Positions 1 to 9,754 of a DNA stretch of 28,200 bases are shown here, in pieces; the first letter of the stretch is position 1, and each line of letters begins with the position of its first letter. The position numbers and the translations under genes were made by a program. This stretch comes from Sistotremastrum niveocremeum HHB9708. Its lineage: Eukaryota > Basidiomycota > Agaricomycetes > Sistotremastrales > Sistotremastraceae. The notes below the pieces were generated by a model, which made no database searches, was not told the origin of the DNA, and saw nothing but the letters and a program-made list of their open reading frames with translations. The stretch spans positions 1-28,200 of the forward strand of contig KV419473.1 in assembly GCA_001630475.1 (NCBI GenBank), given 5' to 3'.

Positions 1-34
1 TCGCTGTCGTCGATGATTGCTGATGAGAACATAA

Positions 35-406
35 GTGAAAGTCCTCTACACTCAAAGCACGGGCAAAGGAGCTCGTCACGCATGGCATCCGACACTCTCC
101 TCCATTGGTGCGCCATCGTATATTGTTGTTCAGCTCTACGAGCGTGCGCAGCTCCATCGTTTCCGCCCAGGAGCCGCCTCAGGATCTCGTCTACACAGTT
201 ACACATTCGCTCAAATTACTCGGAATGCGCTCCTTACCCTCCTCGATCGAAACGATTGGCCGAAAGGTGAAGCCCGGTCAGGGAGTGTGGATGTGTCGCA
301 GAAGGTGTGGGAGATCTATGCAGCACTCAGCAAGGACAGAGAGAATCTCAAGGCTCTGATGAGCAAGATGAAGTCGCGACAACAGAATCAAGACAACGAA
401 GAGTAG
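35..406 (+). CDS. possible 3' end of an unidentified gene
   Basis: A reading frame stays open from the left part of the window to a TAG at 404-406. Only its last third looks protein-like: a charged, helix-prone tail rich in Lys, Glu, Gln and Asn (about residues 80-123, ending QDNEE). The true 5' part probably lies left of the window or in upstream exons, so the first ATG at 35 should not be trusted. No domain is recognised. It converges tail-to-tail with the minus-strand gene ending at 581. A chance open frame is a real alternative. Confidence 0.25.
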   Translation: MKVLYTQSTGKGARHAWHPTLSSIGAPSYIVVQLYERAQLHRFRPGAASGSRLHSYTFAQITRNALLTLLDRNDWPKGEARSGSVDVSQKVWEIYAALSKDRENLKALMSKMKSRQQNQDNEE

Positions 407-491
407 ATCATCGAGGAATCGTTTGAAAGGACGTCGTAACATATATTTTATTCACTGTCTATGATCTATGTACGTTGGTAAATACAGTCTA

Positions 492-573
492 GTCGCCAGC
501 AATGTCTCTACAGTGTTTCGGACGCGAAGGCTCGTCGCCAGCAATGTCTCTACAGTACTTCGGACGTGGAGGG
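492..573. repeat. two-copy direct repeat, period 42 bp
   Basis: A 23-bp segment (492-514, starting GTCGCCAGCAATGTCTC) recurs exactly at 534-556. The following bases are also similar in both copies (TTCGGACGCGAAGG and TTCGGACGTGGAGG). It abuts the inverted-repeat element at 585-658, and both share a CGGAC core, so the stretch may be one degenerate transposon end or LTR fragment. Confidence 0.75.
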
Positions 574-580
574 CCAAAAT

Positions 581-1837
581 TCAGATGTCAGGTAGGATTT
601 CGGACATCGAGCCGAAAATTTGGTTCGGACATCGGACATCCGTGTCTGTACCTGACATATCCTGACATAATCCAGGGTCCTCCGTGGACTCGTAAGGGTT
701 CTTCGCCGACTGCGCACGAGCAGGTGCAGCAGGTGTCGTACTAAAGCTGACGACTTCATCGGTGGCGAAGTCAGGTTCGGCAGCAGGTGGGGCAGGCCGA
801 GAGGAGTTGATAGGAGCAGGGTCCTTCTGTACAGGAGTAGGGGTGGAGGCCTGTAAAGGAGCCGTGGTGGAGGCGTGAGGAATGTTGGATAAGATCAGAG
901 CGACGGCTTCCTCGACCTCAGTCTTGGTAGCCGTGGATGCACGGAGAGAGAAGACGGAGTCGTCAAGGGATTCCTTAAGAGCAGCAATCTCACCCGAAAG
1001 GTCGTCGCGAGCATCACCAGAGAGGCGCTCTTTCCCATAGCTGACAACCTCCAAAGAAAGTTTCTCAACACTCTCAGAGAGCCTGGCCATAGACTGACGT
1101 AGGTCGGTGAGAATGGTGTCTTGCCCAGCAAGACGGGATGCAGTGTCCGCGCGCAGAAACTCTACGTTTTGGTCGAGACGGCGACAGCCTGCAGTGGCAC
1201 TCTCTTTGGGAGCGGCGCGTTGGTAGCCGGCGCTGGGAGCGGGAGAGGTAGGAGGTGGATGGGAAGCAGTGTTGAACGAAGCGCTCGTTTGGTGGGAGAG
1301 GGAGCGAGTAGTGGAAGGCACAGCAGCAGGCGAGATGACCTGCGCAAGATCATTACTGGCCGGGTTGCCAGCACCCGGGGGAAGAGGGGTTGCGGAGTGT
1401 CCGGCAGCTACGACGGTGGGGACGAAGTGTCCCTGAACCATGCCCTTGACCTTAGCACCCCAAGCAGAGGAGAGAGGGACCGCAGGAGTGGTGTCCGTAA
1501 CCGGTGACGATGGTTCAGTGTCAGGGCCGTAATCGACGGACTCGTCCCCAACCTGGAAAGAGTCGTCGAGACGCAGTAGGCGATCACTGGACACGTGAAG
1601 CTCCTCACCATTACGAGGATCGTCGGTGAGCGGCTGTGTTGAGCCAAAGACGGGAGCGTCGGGCTGTTGAGTGAGAGGAACAGCTGAACGCGAGGCGGTC
1701 GATGGAGCTGAAAAGCGGTAAGCAATGCGACGGCGACGGTAGGGCAGGGACATACCAGAAGAATTACGGTTGCTTTTGCGCCGTTTGGCCGAAGGCTCAT
1801 CAACGGGATCGGAAGAGACGTGTTTCGAGGCGGACAT
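581..1837 (-). CDS. coiled-coil, low-complexity protein (418 aa), function unknown
   Basis: An uninterrupted minus-strand frame of 418 codons, no introns needed. The frame is open upstream to 2119, but I chose the ATG at 1837 because the sequence before it is not protein-like and AGA precedes the ATG, giving A at -3. Residues 1-50 are basic with a nuclear-localisation-like cluster (AKRRKS, then YRRRRI). Residues about 50-225 are Ser/Pro/Thr-rich and probably disordered. About residues 230-330 form a heptad-like coiled coil (LTDLRQSMARLSESVEKLSL and EIAALKESLDDSV). A Pro/Ala/Thr-rich tail follows. The last 26 codons come from the inverted-repeat element at 585-658, so the native C-terminus may have been replaced. 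A retroelement Gag-like protein or a nuclear scaffold protein are guesses; no zinc knuckle or enzymatic motif is visible. Confidence 0.55.
   Translation of the reverse strand: MSASKHVSSDPVDEPSAKRRKSNRNSSGMSLPYRRRRIAYRFSAPSTASRSAVPLTQQPDAPVFGSTQPLTDDPRNGEELHVSSDRLLRLDDSFQVGDESVDYGPDTEPSSPVTDTTPAVPLSSAWGAKVKGMVQGHFVPTVVAAGHSATPLPPGAGNPASNDLAQVISPAAVPSTTRSLSHQTSASFNTASHPPPTSPAPSAGYQRAAPKESATAGCRRLDQNVEFLRADTASRLAGQDTILTDLRQSMARLSESVEKLSLEVVSYGKERLSGDARDDLSGEIAALKESLDDSVFSLRASTATKTEVEEAVALILSNIPHASTTAPLQASTPTPVQKDPAPINSSRPAPPAAEPDFATDEVVSFSTTPAAPARAQSAKNPYESTEDPGLCQDMSGTDTDVRCPNQIFGSMSEILPDI
585..658. repeat. 74-bp inverted-repeat element with CGGACATC repeats
   Basis: ATGTCAGGTA at 585-594 is exactly inverted as TACCTGACAT at 649-658. 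Between them CGGACATC occurs at 601-608, 626-633 and 633-640. A further half-site, CCTGACAT, follows at about 662-669. This compact architecture resembles a small non-autonomous element or a transposon-end fragment; no coding capacity of its own. It supplies the C-terminal codons of the overlapping minus-strand ORF. Confidence 0.6.
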
Positions 1838-3893
1838 TCTGAAGTAAGCGATATGAAGGTGATGCGATGAGCTGAGGAACAAGTTTAAAGGAGAGTGGGT
1901 GCAGAGAACGAGAATTAAATATCCTGTCACGGGAGGAGGTCTCGGAAGAATGGGAAGGTTGTCTCGGATGATGGCTACTGACCACAGAGTCGAAACTGAG
2001 ACAGGACAACCGAGACACGGCTGTGGCAGAGCACAAAGATAGAGGTTACATCCGACTCTGACGGGGACGAGAAAAGCGAGCAGAGGACGACGCGGGAGGG
2101 CGGAGGGCAGAGGGCACAAAGCAGCGGAGCGAGCCGCGCGGTCGTCGAACAGCTGTATTACATAAGCGCTGAGGATCGAAAGTATTACGTAATCGCATGA
2201 CGCGGTAATGTATTAAGTAAGCTAAAACAGGCGACAGAGAGCGCATGGGCCATGGTCCGTGCACGACAGGGGTGAAAATCAAAGATGGCGTGGAGAAAGA
2301 GAAACAGACAGCATAAAGCCACAAAGGCAGCAATTAATCACGAGAGCGATAGCGCCAACGGACAACGCCAAAAAGCAGGACGGAGAAAGTAGACAGCAGA
2401 AAAAGGAGCCAACAAATGGAACAGGACAACGACGGAGAAGCAGGAAACGACAGGTGATCTCGCAGTGCGCAGGGATCCCAGAAGTAAACAGAGAAAGACG
2501 TAAGCATCAACGCAAACGAACACCCATATCAAATACGGAATACACAGAATCAGAAGACTCGCAAACTGAGAGGGGCCATGCGAAGCTCTCAGCACCGTTG
2601 CAACTGATCAGGCATCCGATAGATAAGATGTCGATGGTGAGCTATTACGTGGAGGGTGTCGAAGGGGGAGCAAGATGGTGAGTGTCCTTTGGTCATTGAT
2701 GCAGGACTCGTGACAATGTGTGTTGAGAACGTGTCTGAATGGTGGGCGTGTGTATACGCTGCCAGCGCCAGTCCAGCATGCCACATTTGCCCTGAGTTAC
2801 TGTGAGTAACGGTTACTATGTGGATGGCGCCCAGGCACAGTGTTCTTCGAAGACCTCGACCGATGGACCCATTCGACGACGACGATCAAGAATTCTTCCA
2901 GGAATCCGTTTCATCTAAATTTAGATACAATCCCTTGGGTACCGCTACGGATGAATGAGCGAAAACGCAGGCAGTCATTGGCAGAAGAGAGCTACGTGCA
3001 ACTTGTAGCGCTTGTGAAGCAGTGAGACGAAAATAGAACTCGGAGTTTGGTCGGAGCTTCAATTCCTCTCATGCTTACCCTCGACGCCGAGTCGACGGTG
3101 ATGTTACCGTGAAGAGCTCGGGAGCTTGGGCACCAGCCTCTCTATCAAGCCTCCTTCCAGTGTTTCCCCTTGATTTTATTCAACTTTTATCGTGAAACCA
3201 GAGCGGAATTCTCAAACGCAGAATTATTAGGTCAAAATAACAGAAAGAATCATTACCTCAAAGTTCAAACTCGGTATCTCAACCCATAAGGCGCGTGTAT
3301 AGTCTCATAGCTCCAATTCATTCACAGGCGTAATCTGAAGACTTGTCATCCGAGGCCCTGCAGTGGGTCGGGAGAAATCGACGCGCATTTCTAGACGCCA
3401 ATCAGCACAAATCCCCTTCGTCCCCGTGGTTCTAAAACCACAATTGAGGATAACAGACCCTCGTCGTCGCCTTTTTCTGTCCACAAATATTTCTAAGCAG
3501 CCAGCGCCATAATCGATGCATGGTCTTCCACCAACAGTAAACCGCTCGCTCAGTATCCCAAGCGTTTCATATCGATAAGGTCTTGAGTCTCTGATTCAGC
3601 CTCGGAGAGTTGCTATTGATGGCATAGGTATATCAGTTTGAAGAGCGGTGTTGAGGAACTTGCTGTGTGTGATCAAATCCGTCCCCAGTTGCAGAACCTT
3701 CGGCTCTCACGAAACTCTCATCGCCAGATCGAAAGCCAATGACAGACCTGGATGATCGAAGGCAAGATACAGATTGAGTAGAAGGAGAGGAAGGATGACC
3801 AAGAATAATGTTCATCGTGAGCGGTTGGATCGCATAGCACAGGTCGGTTTCAAACCAGCTGAATCTCGCGAAGATATATTGATGTAGTCCGCG
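1838..3893. other. intergenic, no gene supported
   Basis: This 2-kb stretch contains only short overlapping frames with poor composition. None carries a recognisable motif or a convincing splice pattern. I see no copy of the array's TATA/CCCCATCT promoter block here, so the array appears to begin to its right. The 3' end of unit 1 (stop at 3894) marks the right border. Confidence 0.4.
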
Positions 3894-4322
3894 TCATCTA
3901 TGGAGGAAGTCAGAGATTTTAGAGATGGGAGCATTGGACTGATACATAACAGAGTCCTGGAACAGGTAAGCGTTCGCATATCAATGGATGGTCTGTACAT
4001 CACCAAAACGGGACTCACCAAAGAAATCGACGTCTCACATCCTATGATATCCATGACATCCATCATTCCCATCCTAGGATGCTCTCTCGCACGCTTACGA
4101 CAGTACATCCATAATATTCCATCTCAAGTTCAGAAGCCCATCGCACTCCGAATGTTGCAAGACCAGAGAAAATCTGGATACGAAGGCGCTGACGAAGAAA
4201 TTTGTCGGTACGTCGATCCAGCTGCCTTTTTGGTCCGGAAGCTGCCTGACTAACATCGTTCTCGAGCCCTGCAGAGTAAGCACAGTACACAGGAGACAAC
4301 CGTCCGACATCTGTGGCCACAA
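3894..4322 (-). CDS. putative 3' exons of unit 1 gene
   Basis: Three pieces join in frame. The first (about 4322-4099) includes the segment W-I-D-V-P-T-N followed by FFVSAFVSRFSLV. The second (4073-4019) reads MGMMDVMDIIGCETSISL. The last (3956-3894) reads DSVMYQSNAPISKISDFLHR and stops with TGA. The 62-nt intron 3957-4018 has a GTGAGT donor and a TTCCAG acceptor. The join at 4074-4098 would need an intron of only 25 nt, which is doubtful. Unit 2 conserves VPTN[FL]FV and the ETSIS segment at the protein level, which argues that the minus strand is or was coding. Function unknown. Confidence 0.4.
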
Positions 4323-4580
4323 GAGCTTTACGCCTGCCAGCCTGAGATCATGAGAAAAATTGAGCGTTCTCCATCTCGTGCTTTAAGGTGGATGATCGAC
4401 TAGTCATTTGCCTTACGCATTCTATGAGCTTCAGAGAATTGCCTCGATTATCATTGTGATATCTGGAGACGGCCACTTCGATTAAAAGGCGTTGAGGACG
4501 AAAGGTCTGGCAGACAGCGAGTCGGCGGAGTTGGAAATATCGCTCCCTCCTTCCGTCGTCCAACTTTCGAACACAAAACC

Positions 4581-4630
4581 AAATTTCGAGCAAAAGCCTA
4601 ATTTAGCATTATCCAATAATGTAGTATACA
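4581..4630 (-). repeat. LDN block of unit 1
   Basis: On the plus strand: TTCGAGCAAAAG, then ATTATCCAAT (4608-4617), then GTAGTATAC. On the minus strand the core reads LYTTLLDN. Relative to the other copies there is one extra base between TTGGATAAT and TCGAAA (18 versus 17), which would put a +1 shift in the conserved frame. Confidence 0.6.
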
Positions 4631-5493
4631 ATTCTAGATATCTATTATTATGTCCAGCAATACCCCCTGCCTTCCCATACACGGCAACTCAGGGCCAGAC
4701 CACCTCTCTGAACAATTCGGCTGTTCGTGAGTTGTGCCTAGGAATATATGACTTGAAGACCTATGCACGCAAGATCACGCTTTTTGCCTTTGCCTCCACC
4801 CAGCACAGTCAACACGTCTATTTGAAAATAGTCAATAAAATTCCATTCAAATCACAGGAACTATTCCGAACCACTCGCCGCTTCAAACAGCTTGAAGATC
4901 ACGTTCGAAACGAACTGGATGTTGAACGCGGTTGTGGATGCGATGCGGCAGAGAGGATTCAGTGCAACTTCAGCTATCTGGTGTACGCCGAGCGCAAAAC
5001 TCTGATACACGTGAGGAATCGCGCGGACGGAACGTAAACAAATAACACTGACCGGACGGCAACACCATGCAATATCGTGCCGGTGTAGTTAGGGAATAAA
5101 AAATGGCTGCAGCCCTTTGCCAGAGACTATCCCTATATGCGTCGTGAGCCGAGGGTACTTGGGCAGAGGATAAATGATCAGACAATACCGCGTATTTCCG
5201 ATGGTTGGGGAGAGCACTAGTTAACATGGCTTTGTCTTATCAGTATCGAGAGCAGAATTGCTGAGCCACCGAACGGGCTTACTAAGAAGTCAGTCGCTGA
5301 AGGTTCATCCATCGTGGCAGAGTCCTGCGAAACTCCTTTGCGGCGACTCTAGAATGGGATATTGATCGAAGCAATTAAGTCGTGTACTGAGAGTAGTTGA
5401 TGTGGCGGATTCAAGGAAGGGATGTTTAAAGAGAGATTGGAAAGCTGGGCACATTCAGCAGGATGGGATAGGAGCAGTGAACCCTTAACACAC

Positions 5494-5553
5494 AGATAGA
5501 GAAAGATGGGGGATCGATGGGGGTCGTCCTCCAAAATCTGAGAGTTTATATAC
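5494..5553 (-). promoter_or_regulatory. core promoter of unit 1 (TATA plus CCCCATCT tract)
   Basis: On the minus strand GTATATAAA (5545-5553) is followed within 60 bp by repeated CCCCCATC and TTTCTCTATCT. The same TATA-to-pyrimidine-tract arrangement occurs at ten other places in the window, always in this orientation. It is read as a TATA box plus transcription start region. Confidence 0.6.
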
Positions 5554-5613
5554 CCAGCGTAGACCCTTCCAAACTCCGAATCCCCAGAGTCGATGACATC
5601 GAACCATCGGAAA

Positions 5614-5776
5614 TGTCAGTCAACGGAGGCACGATCTCGATCTGCATGACCCGATCGCTGACGATGACAGGTAGGCGCCTCGGGAGAAGCGCTGCCATAT
5701 GAAGAGGATAGAAATGAGCGCTCGACGATCATTCGATCTCCCGAAGTGATCATCGGAAGGTCTTCGATTGACAGGT
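5614..5776 (-). promoter_or_regulatory. conserved upstream block of unit 1
   Basis: This 163-bp stretch aligns with 7481-7648 upstream of unit 2. Shared pieces include AGTCAACGGAGGCACGATCT and GAAGTGATC[GA]TCGG. It is followed by TCTTCGATTGACAGG, also present upstream of unit 3 (10081-10104). It lies 60-220 bp upstream of the TATA box and is rich in GATC/CGATC, so a promoter-proximal regulatory role is plausible. Confidence 0.5.
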
Positions 5777-5867
5777 GCAGTAGACGCCGCCGAAAGACGT
5801 GGAGTCGAGGAGGGTCGGATTCAAATAGAAGAGCGGGGGAGAGATCGGGGGATTCTTGCGATCGATG

Positions 5868-6171
5868 TCAATGATTGGATGCCCAGAAGTTTTTCGGAGT
5901 GAGACTCGCCGACGAAATTGACGTCTCTGAGGCCATGAGATCTATGACATGCAATATTCCCATCTTCAAGACCTCTCGCGCAGGGATAGCACTTCCAATA
6001 ATATATGCCATATGAGATCCAGAACCTCTTCGCACACCGAATATGACGAGACAGAGAACCGTTGGAAACGAAAACGTAAGACAAAGAGATTTGTCGGTAC
6101 GTTGTTCCAGCCTCGGATAGCCGCTGAAGCTGGCCAAATAACATCGTGTTCAATACCTCCACATTGGACAA
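5868..6171 (-). pseudogene. unit 2 counterpart of the unit 1 3' exons
   Basis: This stretch aligns with 4019-4260. It keeps W-N-N-V-P-T-N-L-F-V and MGILHVIDLMASETSIS, but these lie in different frames with no usable GT donor between them. Relative to unit 1 there is also a one-base length difference just before the VPTN segment. Either splice sites have moved or this copy is a broken gene. Confidence 0.4.
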
Positions 6172-6478
6172 GCTAACATGAGAGAACTGCTCAAAATCTG
6201 AGAAAATCGAAGAGCTCTAGGCTTGATTCGCTTGAAAGCTCATCGTGTTGTTGACAGTTCAGCATGGTTCAGATTGTGCCTTGAGGCGGATGGGCGACTA
6301 GTAATTTGCCATATGCATCCCATGAGGTTCATACGTTCGTTCCGATGATCATTTCGAGATTTGGAGACAGCCACAATGAGCGGAAGGCGTTGAGGACGAA
6401 AGGTATCGCAGACAGCGAGTCGTCGGAGTTGGAAATATTTATGTCTCCTTCAGTCAGTCGAATTCCGAACACAGAACC

Positions 6479-6530
6479 AAATTTCGAACAAAAACATTTC
6501 TTGTCATTATCCAATAAAGTAGTACATCAT
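6479..6530 (-). repeat. LDN block of unit 2
   Basis: TTTCGAACAAAAA, then ATTATCCAAT (6506-6515), then AGTAGTACAT on the plus strand. The minus strand reads CTTLLDN followed by FCSKFGSVF, nearly as in unit 1. The frame upstream is closed by a TGA where other copies have a leucine codon (TTA/TTG). Confidence 0.6.
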
Positions 6531-7372
6531 GGCACACGACAACGGCCAAACCAGGTAAACGAGCGGCACACCGTTACACGATCACTCAGTGCCCCACTGC
6601 GTCCCGCAAACGATCTGAGCTGTGGCGAGTTGTTTATATATATGTAGACGACCAAGTGCTTGGCCGAAAGATTAGCTCATACAAATGCTTAAGCGAAGTT
6701 AGAGCAGTCAGTCTTCAGATCACAATGAGTACAATTCTGTGCATAGAGGATAGCAAATCACGAACCAATATTTGCGGGTCTCGAGGTTGTGATATCCCGT
6801 TCGGGACGATCTGGAGATGGAGCCGTGATATGGAGGCGAAGCAATGCGCGCCGAGGTCATCGACATGAGTAGCCCGAAGTACGCCTAGCGCATTACCTTG
6901 AAACATATGAGAATTTACGCAGACGAACCGTGAAGAGAGAAAGCTGACCAAGGACTATATCGCCGGAGTAAATCCTAGATTCCTTCACACTTCTTCGAAA
7001 CTACATGGCCTGTATGCGTAGCGTAAGATGGACGGCATGATATGAGAAGGAGCCGAAGAACCATGACGCGTGCTGCCGATGGTCGGGCATCAGATGTACT
7101 GGAGAGACTTTGCCAACAATCAGTATCGCAAAAAGCAAAATCGTGTCACGGGATGAACGTACCGGCGCGTTAACTGCACAAAGCAATATCCACCTCGACA
7201 GTATCTGGACAACTACTGAGCAGAGATTGTCGTCGCGAGAGGATTGTTGTCCGATCAAGTCGTTGATAGAGAGTAGGGAATGTGTCGAGGAGATGGATCG
7301 GAGGTGCGCAAGAAAAATAGATGGTCGGGCGGACCGACAAAGAAATAACAGAAGCCGTGGCAAGCATTCATT

Positions 7373-7433
7373 AGATAGAGAAAGATGGGGTATAGATGAG
7401 GGAACGTCCTCAAAAAGCTGATTCTTTATATAC
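7373..7433 (-). promoter_or_regulatory. core promoter of unit 2
   Basis: Minus-strand GTATATAAAG (7424-7433), followed by CTCATCTATACCCCATC and TTTCTCTATCTAA. Same arrangement and spacing as in unit 1. Confidence 0.6.
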
Positions 7434-7480
7434 CCCTCCACATCAAGCTTCCCGATCGACGTGGCATCGTACGCTCGGGA

Positions 7481-7648
7481 GATCAGTCAACGGAGGCACG
7501 ATCTCGATCTTCATGACCGATCGCAGACGAAGGAAGGCGCCTCGGAAGAAGGGAAGCGCAGCCTCATGAAGAGGATAGGAGTCAGCGCTCCCCGATCACA
7601 GGACCTCCCGAAGTGATCGTCGGGAAGTTTCGATCGACAACCTGACGG
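7481..7648 (-). promoter_or_regulatory. conserved upstream block of unit 2
   Basis: Partner of 5614-5776, with the same order of pieces. The similarity continues further upstream to about 7785, where GATATTTTGAATTG and GAGCCGTGTCGATCGG match 10210-10258 above unit 3. Confidence 0.5.
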
Positions 7649-8256
7649 TTCCGAAGGACTCCGTCGGAGAGAATGGGGGCAGAGGGATTGAGAGATCCTC
7701 GATCAACGATCGCAACCATAGAAGCTTTTCGAATACTTTCGATATTTTGAATTGAATTGAGCCGTGTCGATCGGGAGAATCAGGAATCATGGACGACTCG
7801 GAAAGGATCTGAAGAGGATGCAGATCAAGTCATCGGAGGAGGACCAGGGATCGCTAGCACTGATTGAAGATACGAAGGAAGTTGACGTGTCTTCTCAAAA
7901 GCCGAGAATGTCAGACGATCGGGAAAGCTGATGTGCTGGAAGTGACGATGACGCGTTCACAGTTTCTTGCATCGTGTTGCACTGGACCTACTTAGCGGCT
8001 TATGATCACAAGCACAAGATGACCTGACGTTAGAGACGCGTCATGAATATCTGCACACTACGCGAGAGTCTGAAAAGACTCACCAACAGTATCCACCGTC
8101 AGAGACCAACATTCTCTCTCGAACAACCAGCGCTGAACCCTGGCACACTGAGTGAAGGAATTATTGCATCTCAGTCTACTGTGTCCCGCCCTGCTCGGAA
8201 AGTCAAAGTCAACTCAAGAAGAGCGAATGATAAGGTGCTGAAGATCGACTAATGAG

Positions 8257-8528
8257 TACTGTGCTCCAACAAACTAGTGTCCCTACCCCTGTGACATGTG
8301 ACCAAAATGAACCGAGTGTCCCACTGTCCCAAACCGAGAATTTTTGTGTGACCAAGGGAAAAAATGTGTCCCAAATTGCATTTCTGAGCGAAAAAATGAA
8401 TTTTTATATTTTATTTCATATAGAAAGTGTCCCAAATTCTCGTGTGACAAGTGACGGGACACTTTTTAGTGTCCCAATGAGAGGCAGTGTGACGCGTGAC
8501 TGGGACATATGATTGTTGGAGCACAGTA
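8257..8528. mobile_element. Tc1/mariner- or pogo-like MITE with TA duplication
   Basis: TACTGTGCTCCAACAA at 8257-8272 is perfectly inverted at 8513-8528. The outer TA on both sides fits a TA target-site duplication, so the element proper is 8259-8526 (268 bp). The terminal repeats continue imperfectly to TGTCCC on both ends. GTGTCCC occurs at 8277, 8316, 8366, 8427 and 8469, and inverted at 8456. These copies look like subterminal transposase-binding sites. GGGACACT and AGTGTCCC (8456-8475) can also form a hairpin. The centre is A/T-rich and there is no transposase ORF, so it is non-autonomous. Confidence 0.85.
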
Positions 8529-8880
8529 TGGTGAAACGTTCCCAAGTCTACGTGCATACCGATATATACCGCGTTTGCAATTTGTATAAGTAGAGACTTC
8601 ATCTAGCCACCGATACCGTCAACGGAGAGTGTCAGCGGATGAGATAGTGCGAGGACGATGTGGCAAACGGCCCAGAACACGACTTGTCCCGGCTCGAGAA
8701 GATGGATGGGCGACGTATCCGAAGCAGCGCGCGTTTCATTTCATCAGGACTTCAATATCCAGTATTTATCACGAGATAAAGCAGCTGTCGACATAGCGAA
8801 TGGCATTGAGCAAGAGAAACATCGCAGAGACCGAGTTGTCGGGCTTTGAAATTAAGTCTTCACTTGTCGCAATCAAACCC

Positions 8881-8932
8881 GAAATTTCGAACAAAAAATC
8901 ATATAGTATTATCCAATAGCATCGTACATAAT
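8881..8932 (-). repeat. LDN block of unit 3
   Basis: TTTCGAACAAAAAA, then ATTATCCAAT (8908-8917), then GTACATAATT on the plus strand. The minus strand reads LCTMLLDNTI, then a stop, then FFVRN. Confidence 0.6.
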
Positions 8933-9686
8933 TACAAGAAGATCACATGTGGCAACAGATTCAACAACAACGTCGCTAAACAGAATATTGCGTCGAATCC
9001 GGAACTACAGCGAATGTTCGGCATTTGCTAAGCGGAGCGACTGCGGCGCTGGACCCGAAGACTTATAAAATCAGATGATATTTTCATCGGCTTCTGGCCG
9101 TTGCTCTTATCATGTTTCCCTACCGCACAAAGTTAGGAAAAGATCACAGCGCAACAAAAGAAGAGATCACATACCTTCTCGTAATCTGAACCCCATAAGA
9201 CCACCTCCAGTCGCATTCTGATACTCGAGCGTCTGACAAACATGAAGCAAGAGACGTGGGGACCGGTCAGGTCGTCATATACTCCATCACGGTAGCACAT
9301 TCTCTGATACATTCAATCAGCCACGCGAAGATAATGAAATAAATCGGACAAACCATCGCATGATCATGATGAACATCGGCCTCACGATGAGCTTATAGTG
9401 GCGGATAGTTCTAGGTGAGGGAACAAGGAGGTCTGAGAGTGCTCGAGGGTTACGATGGGCGGCAGCCGAATGGCACTGGCATAGCTGGCAAACGGTCAGA
9501 CTGACGATGTCTCAAATCGGATTATAAACTGACGCAGAACATCATCAGAGAACTGGATACCGCATCGTCGGAGAAGAAGCCCCAGAATCAAATCCGACGC
9601 GAAGAGTCCGAGTTGGAGAAGCGCATGCACGCGGATATCAGCGATATATGTTCTGATAGGATGGTAAACCGAGGAACCAAAATATG

Positions 9687-9754
9687 ATGGGGGTAGATAG
9701 AGGTAGATGGGAGGTAGATGGGGGAAATGCGACTGATGTTGAGTCCTTATATAC
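9687..9754 (-). promoter_or_regulatory. core promoter of unit 3
   Basis: Minus-strand GTATATAAG (9746-9754) followed by three CCATCTACC-type repeats and CTCTATCTACCCCC. Strong match to the other unit promoters. Confidence 0.6.

Larger units (their letters stand above)
3894..5776 (-). repeat. array unit 1 (minus-strand gene-like unit)
   Basis: This is the leftmost and one of the best preserved copies. In minus-strand order it has a conserved GATC-rich upstream block (5614-5776), a TATA/CCCCATCT promoter (5494-5553), a weakly readable 5' half, the LDN block (4581-4630), an ISNSADSLSA segment (about 4480-4560) and 3' exons ending in TGA at 3894. It aligns with unit 2 over nearly its whole length. 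The reading frame between the LDN block and the 3' exons is not continuous by eye, so it is either spliced in ways I cannot fix or decayed. Confidence 0.6.
5868..7785 (-). repeat. array unit 2
   Basis: This unit is collinear with unit 1: upstream block 7481-7648, promoter 7373-7433, LDN block 6479-6530, ISNSDDSLSA segment (about 6370-6460) and 3' exon-like region down to a TGA at 5868. Protein-level agreement with unit 1 is clearest in three places: FCSKFG..VF, L[IM].C..Q[MI]TSR, and VPTN[FL]FV. The TTG|GTGAGT donor of unit 1 is TCG|GCGAGT here. Splicing may therefore be lost and the frame would read through to 5868. Confidence 0.6.

Noticed and set aside
1121-1507. 128-codon plus-strand open frame
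   Set aside because: It is antisense to the long coiled-coil ORF and Gly/Arg/Ser-rich, the usual shadow of a Ser/Pro/Ala-rich gene on the other strand.
3900-4253. 117-codon plus-strand open frame
   Set aside because: It is antisense to the 3' exons of unit 1, which have splice sites and paralogue support on the minus strand.
4608-4617. ATTATCCAAT as a plus-strand CCAAT-box promoter
   Set aside because: Its recurrence suggested a promoter, but no plus-strand gene follows the copies, and on the minus strand four copies keep an open frame with residue-level conservation.
4492-5037. 181-codon plus-strand open frame across unit 1
   Set aside because: It lies antisense to the LDN block and the SLSA segment. 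Unit 2 does not keep a corresponding plus-strand frame, and the promoters face the other way.
8252-8512. 86-codon plus-strand open frame
   Set aside because: It is entirely the MITE read as protein; its repeated residues come from the GTGTCCC sites.
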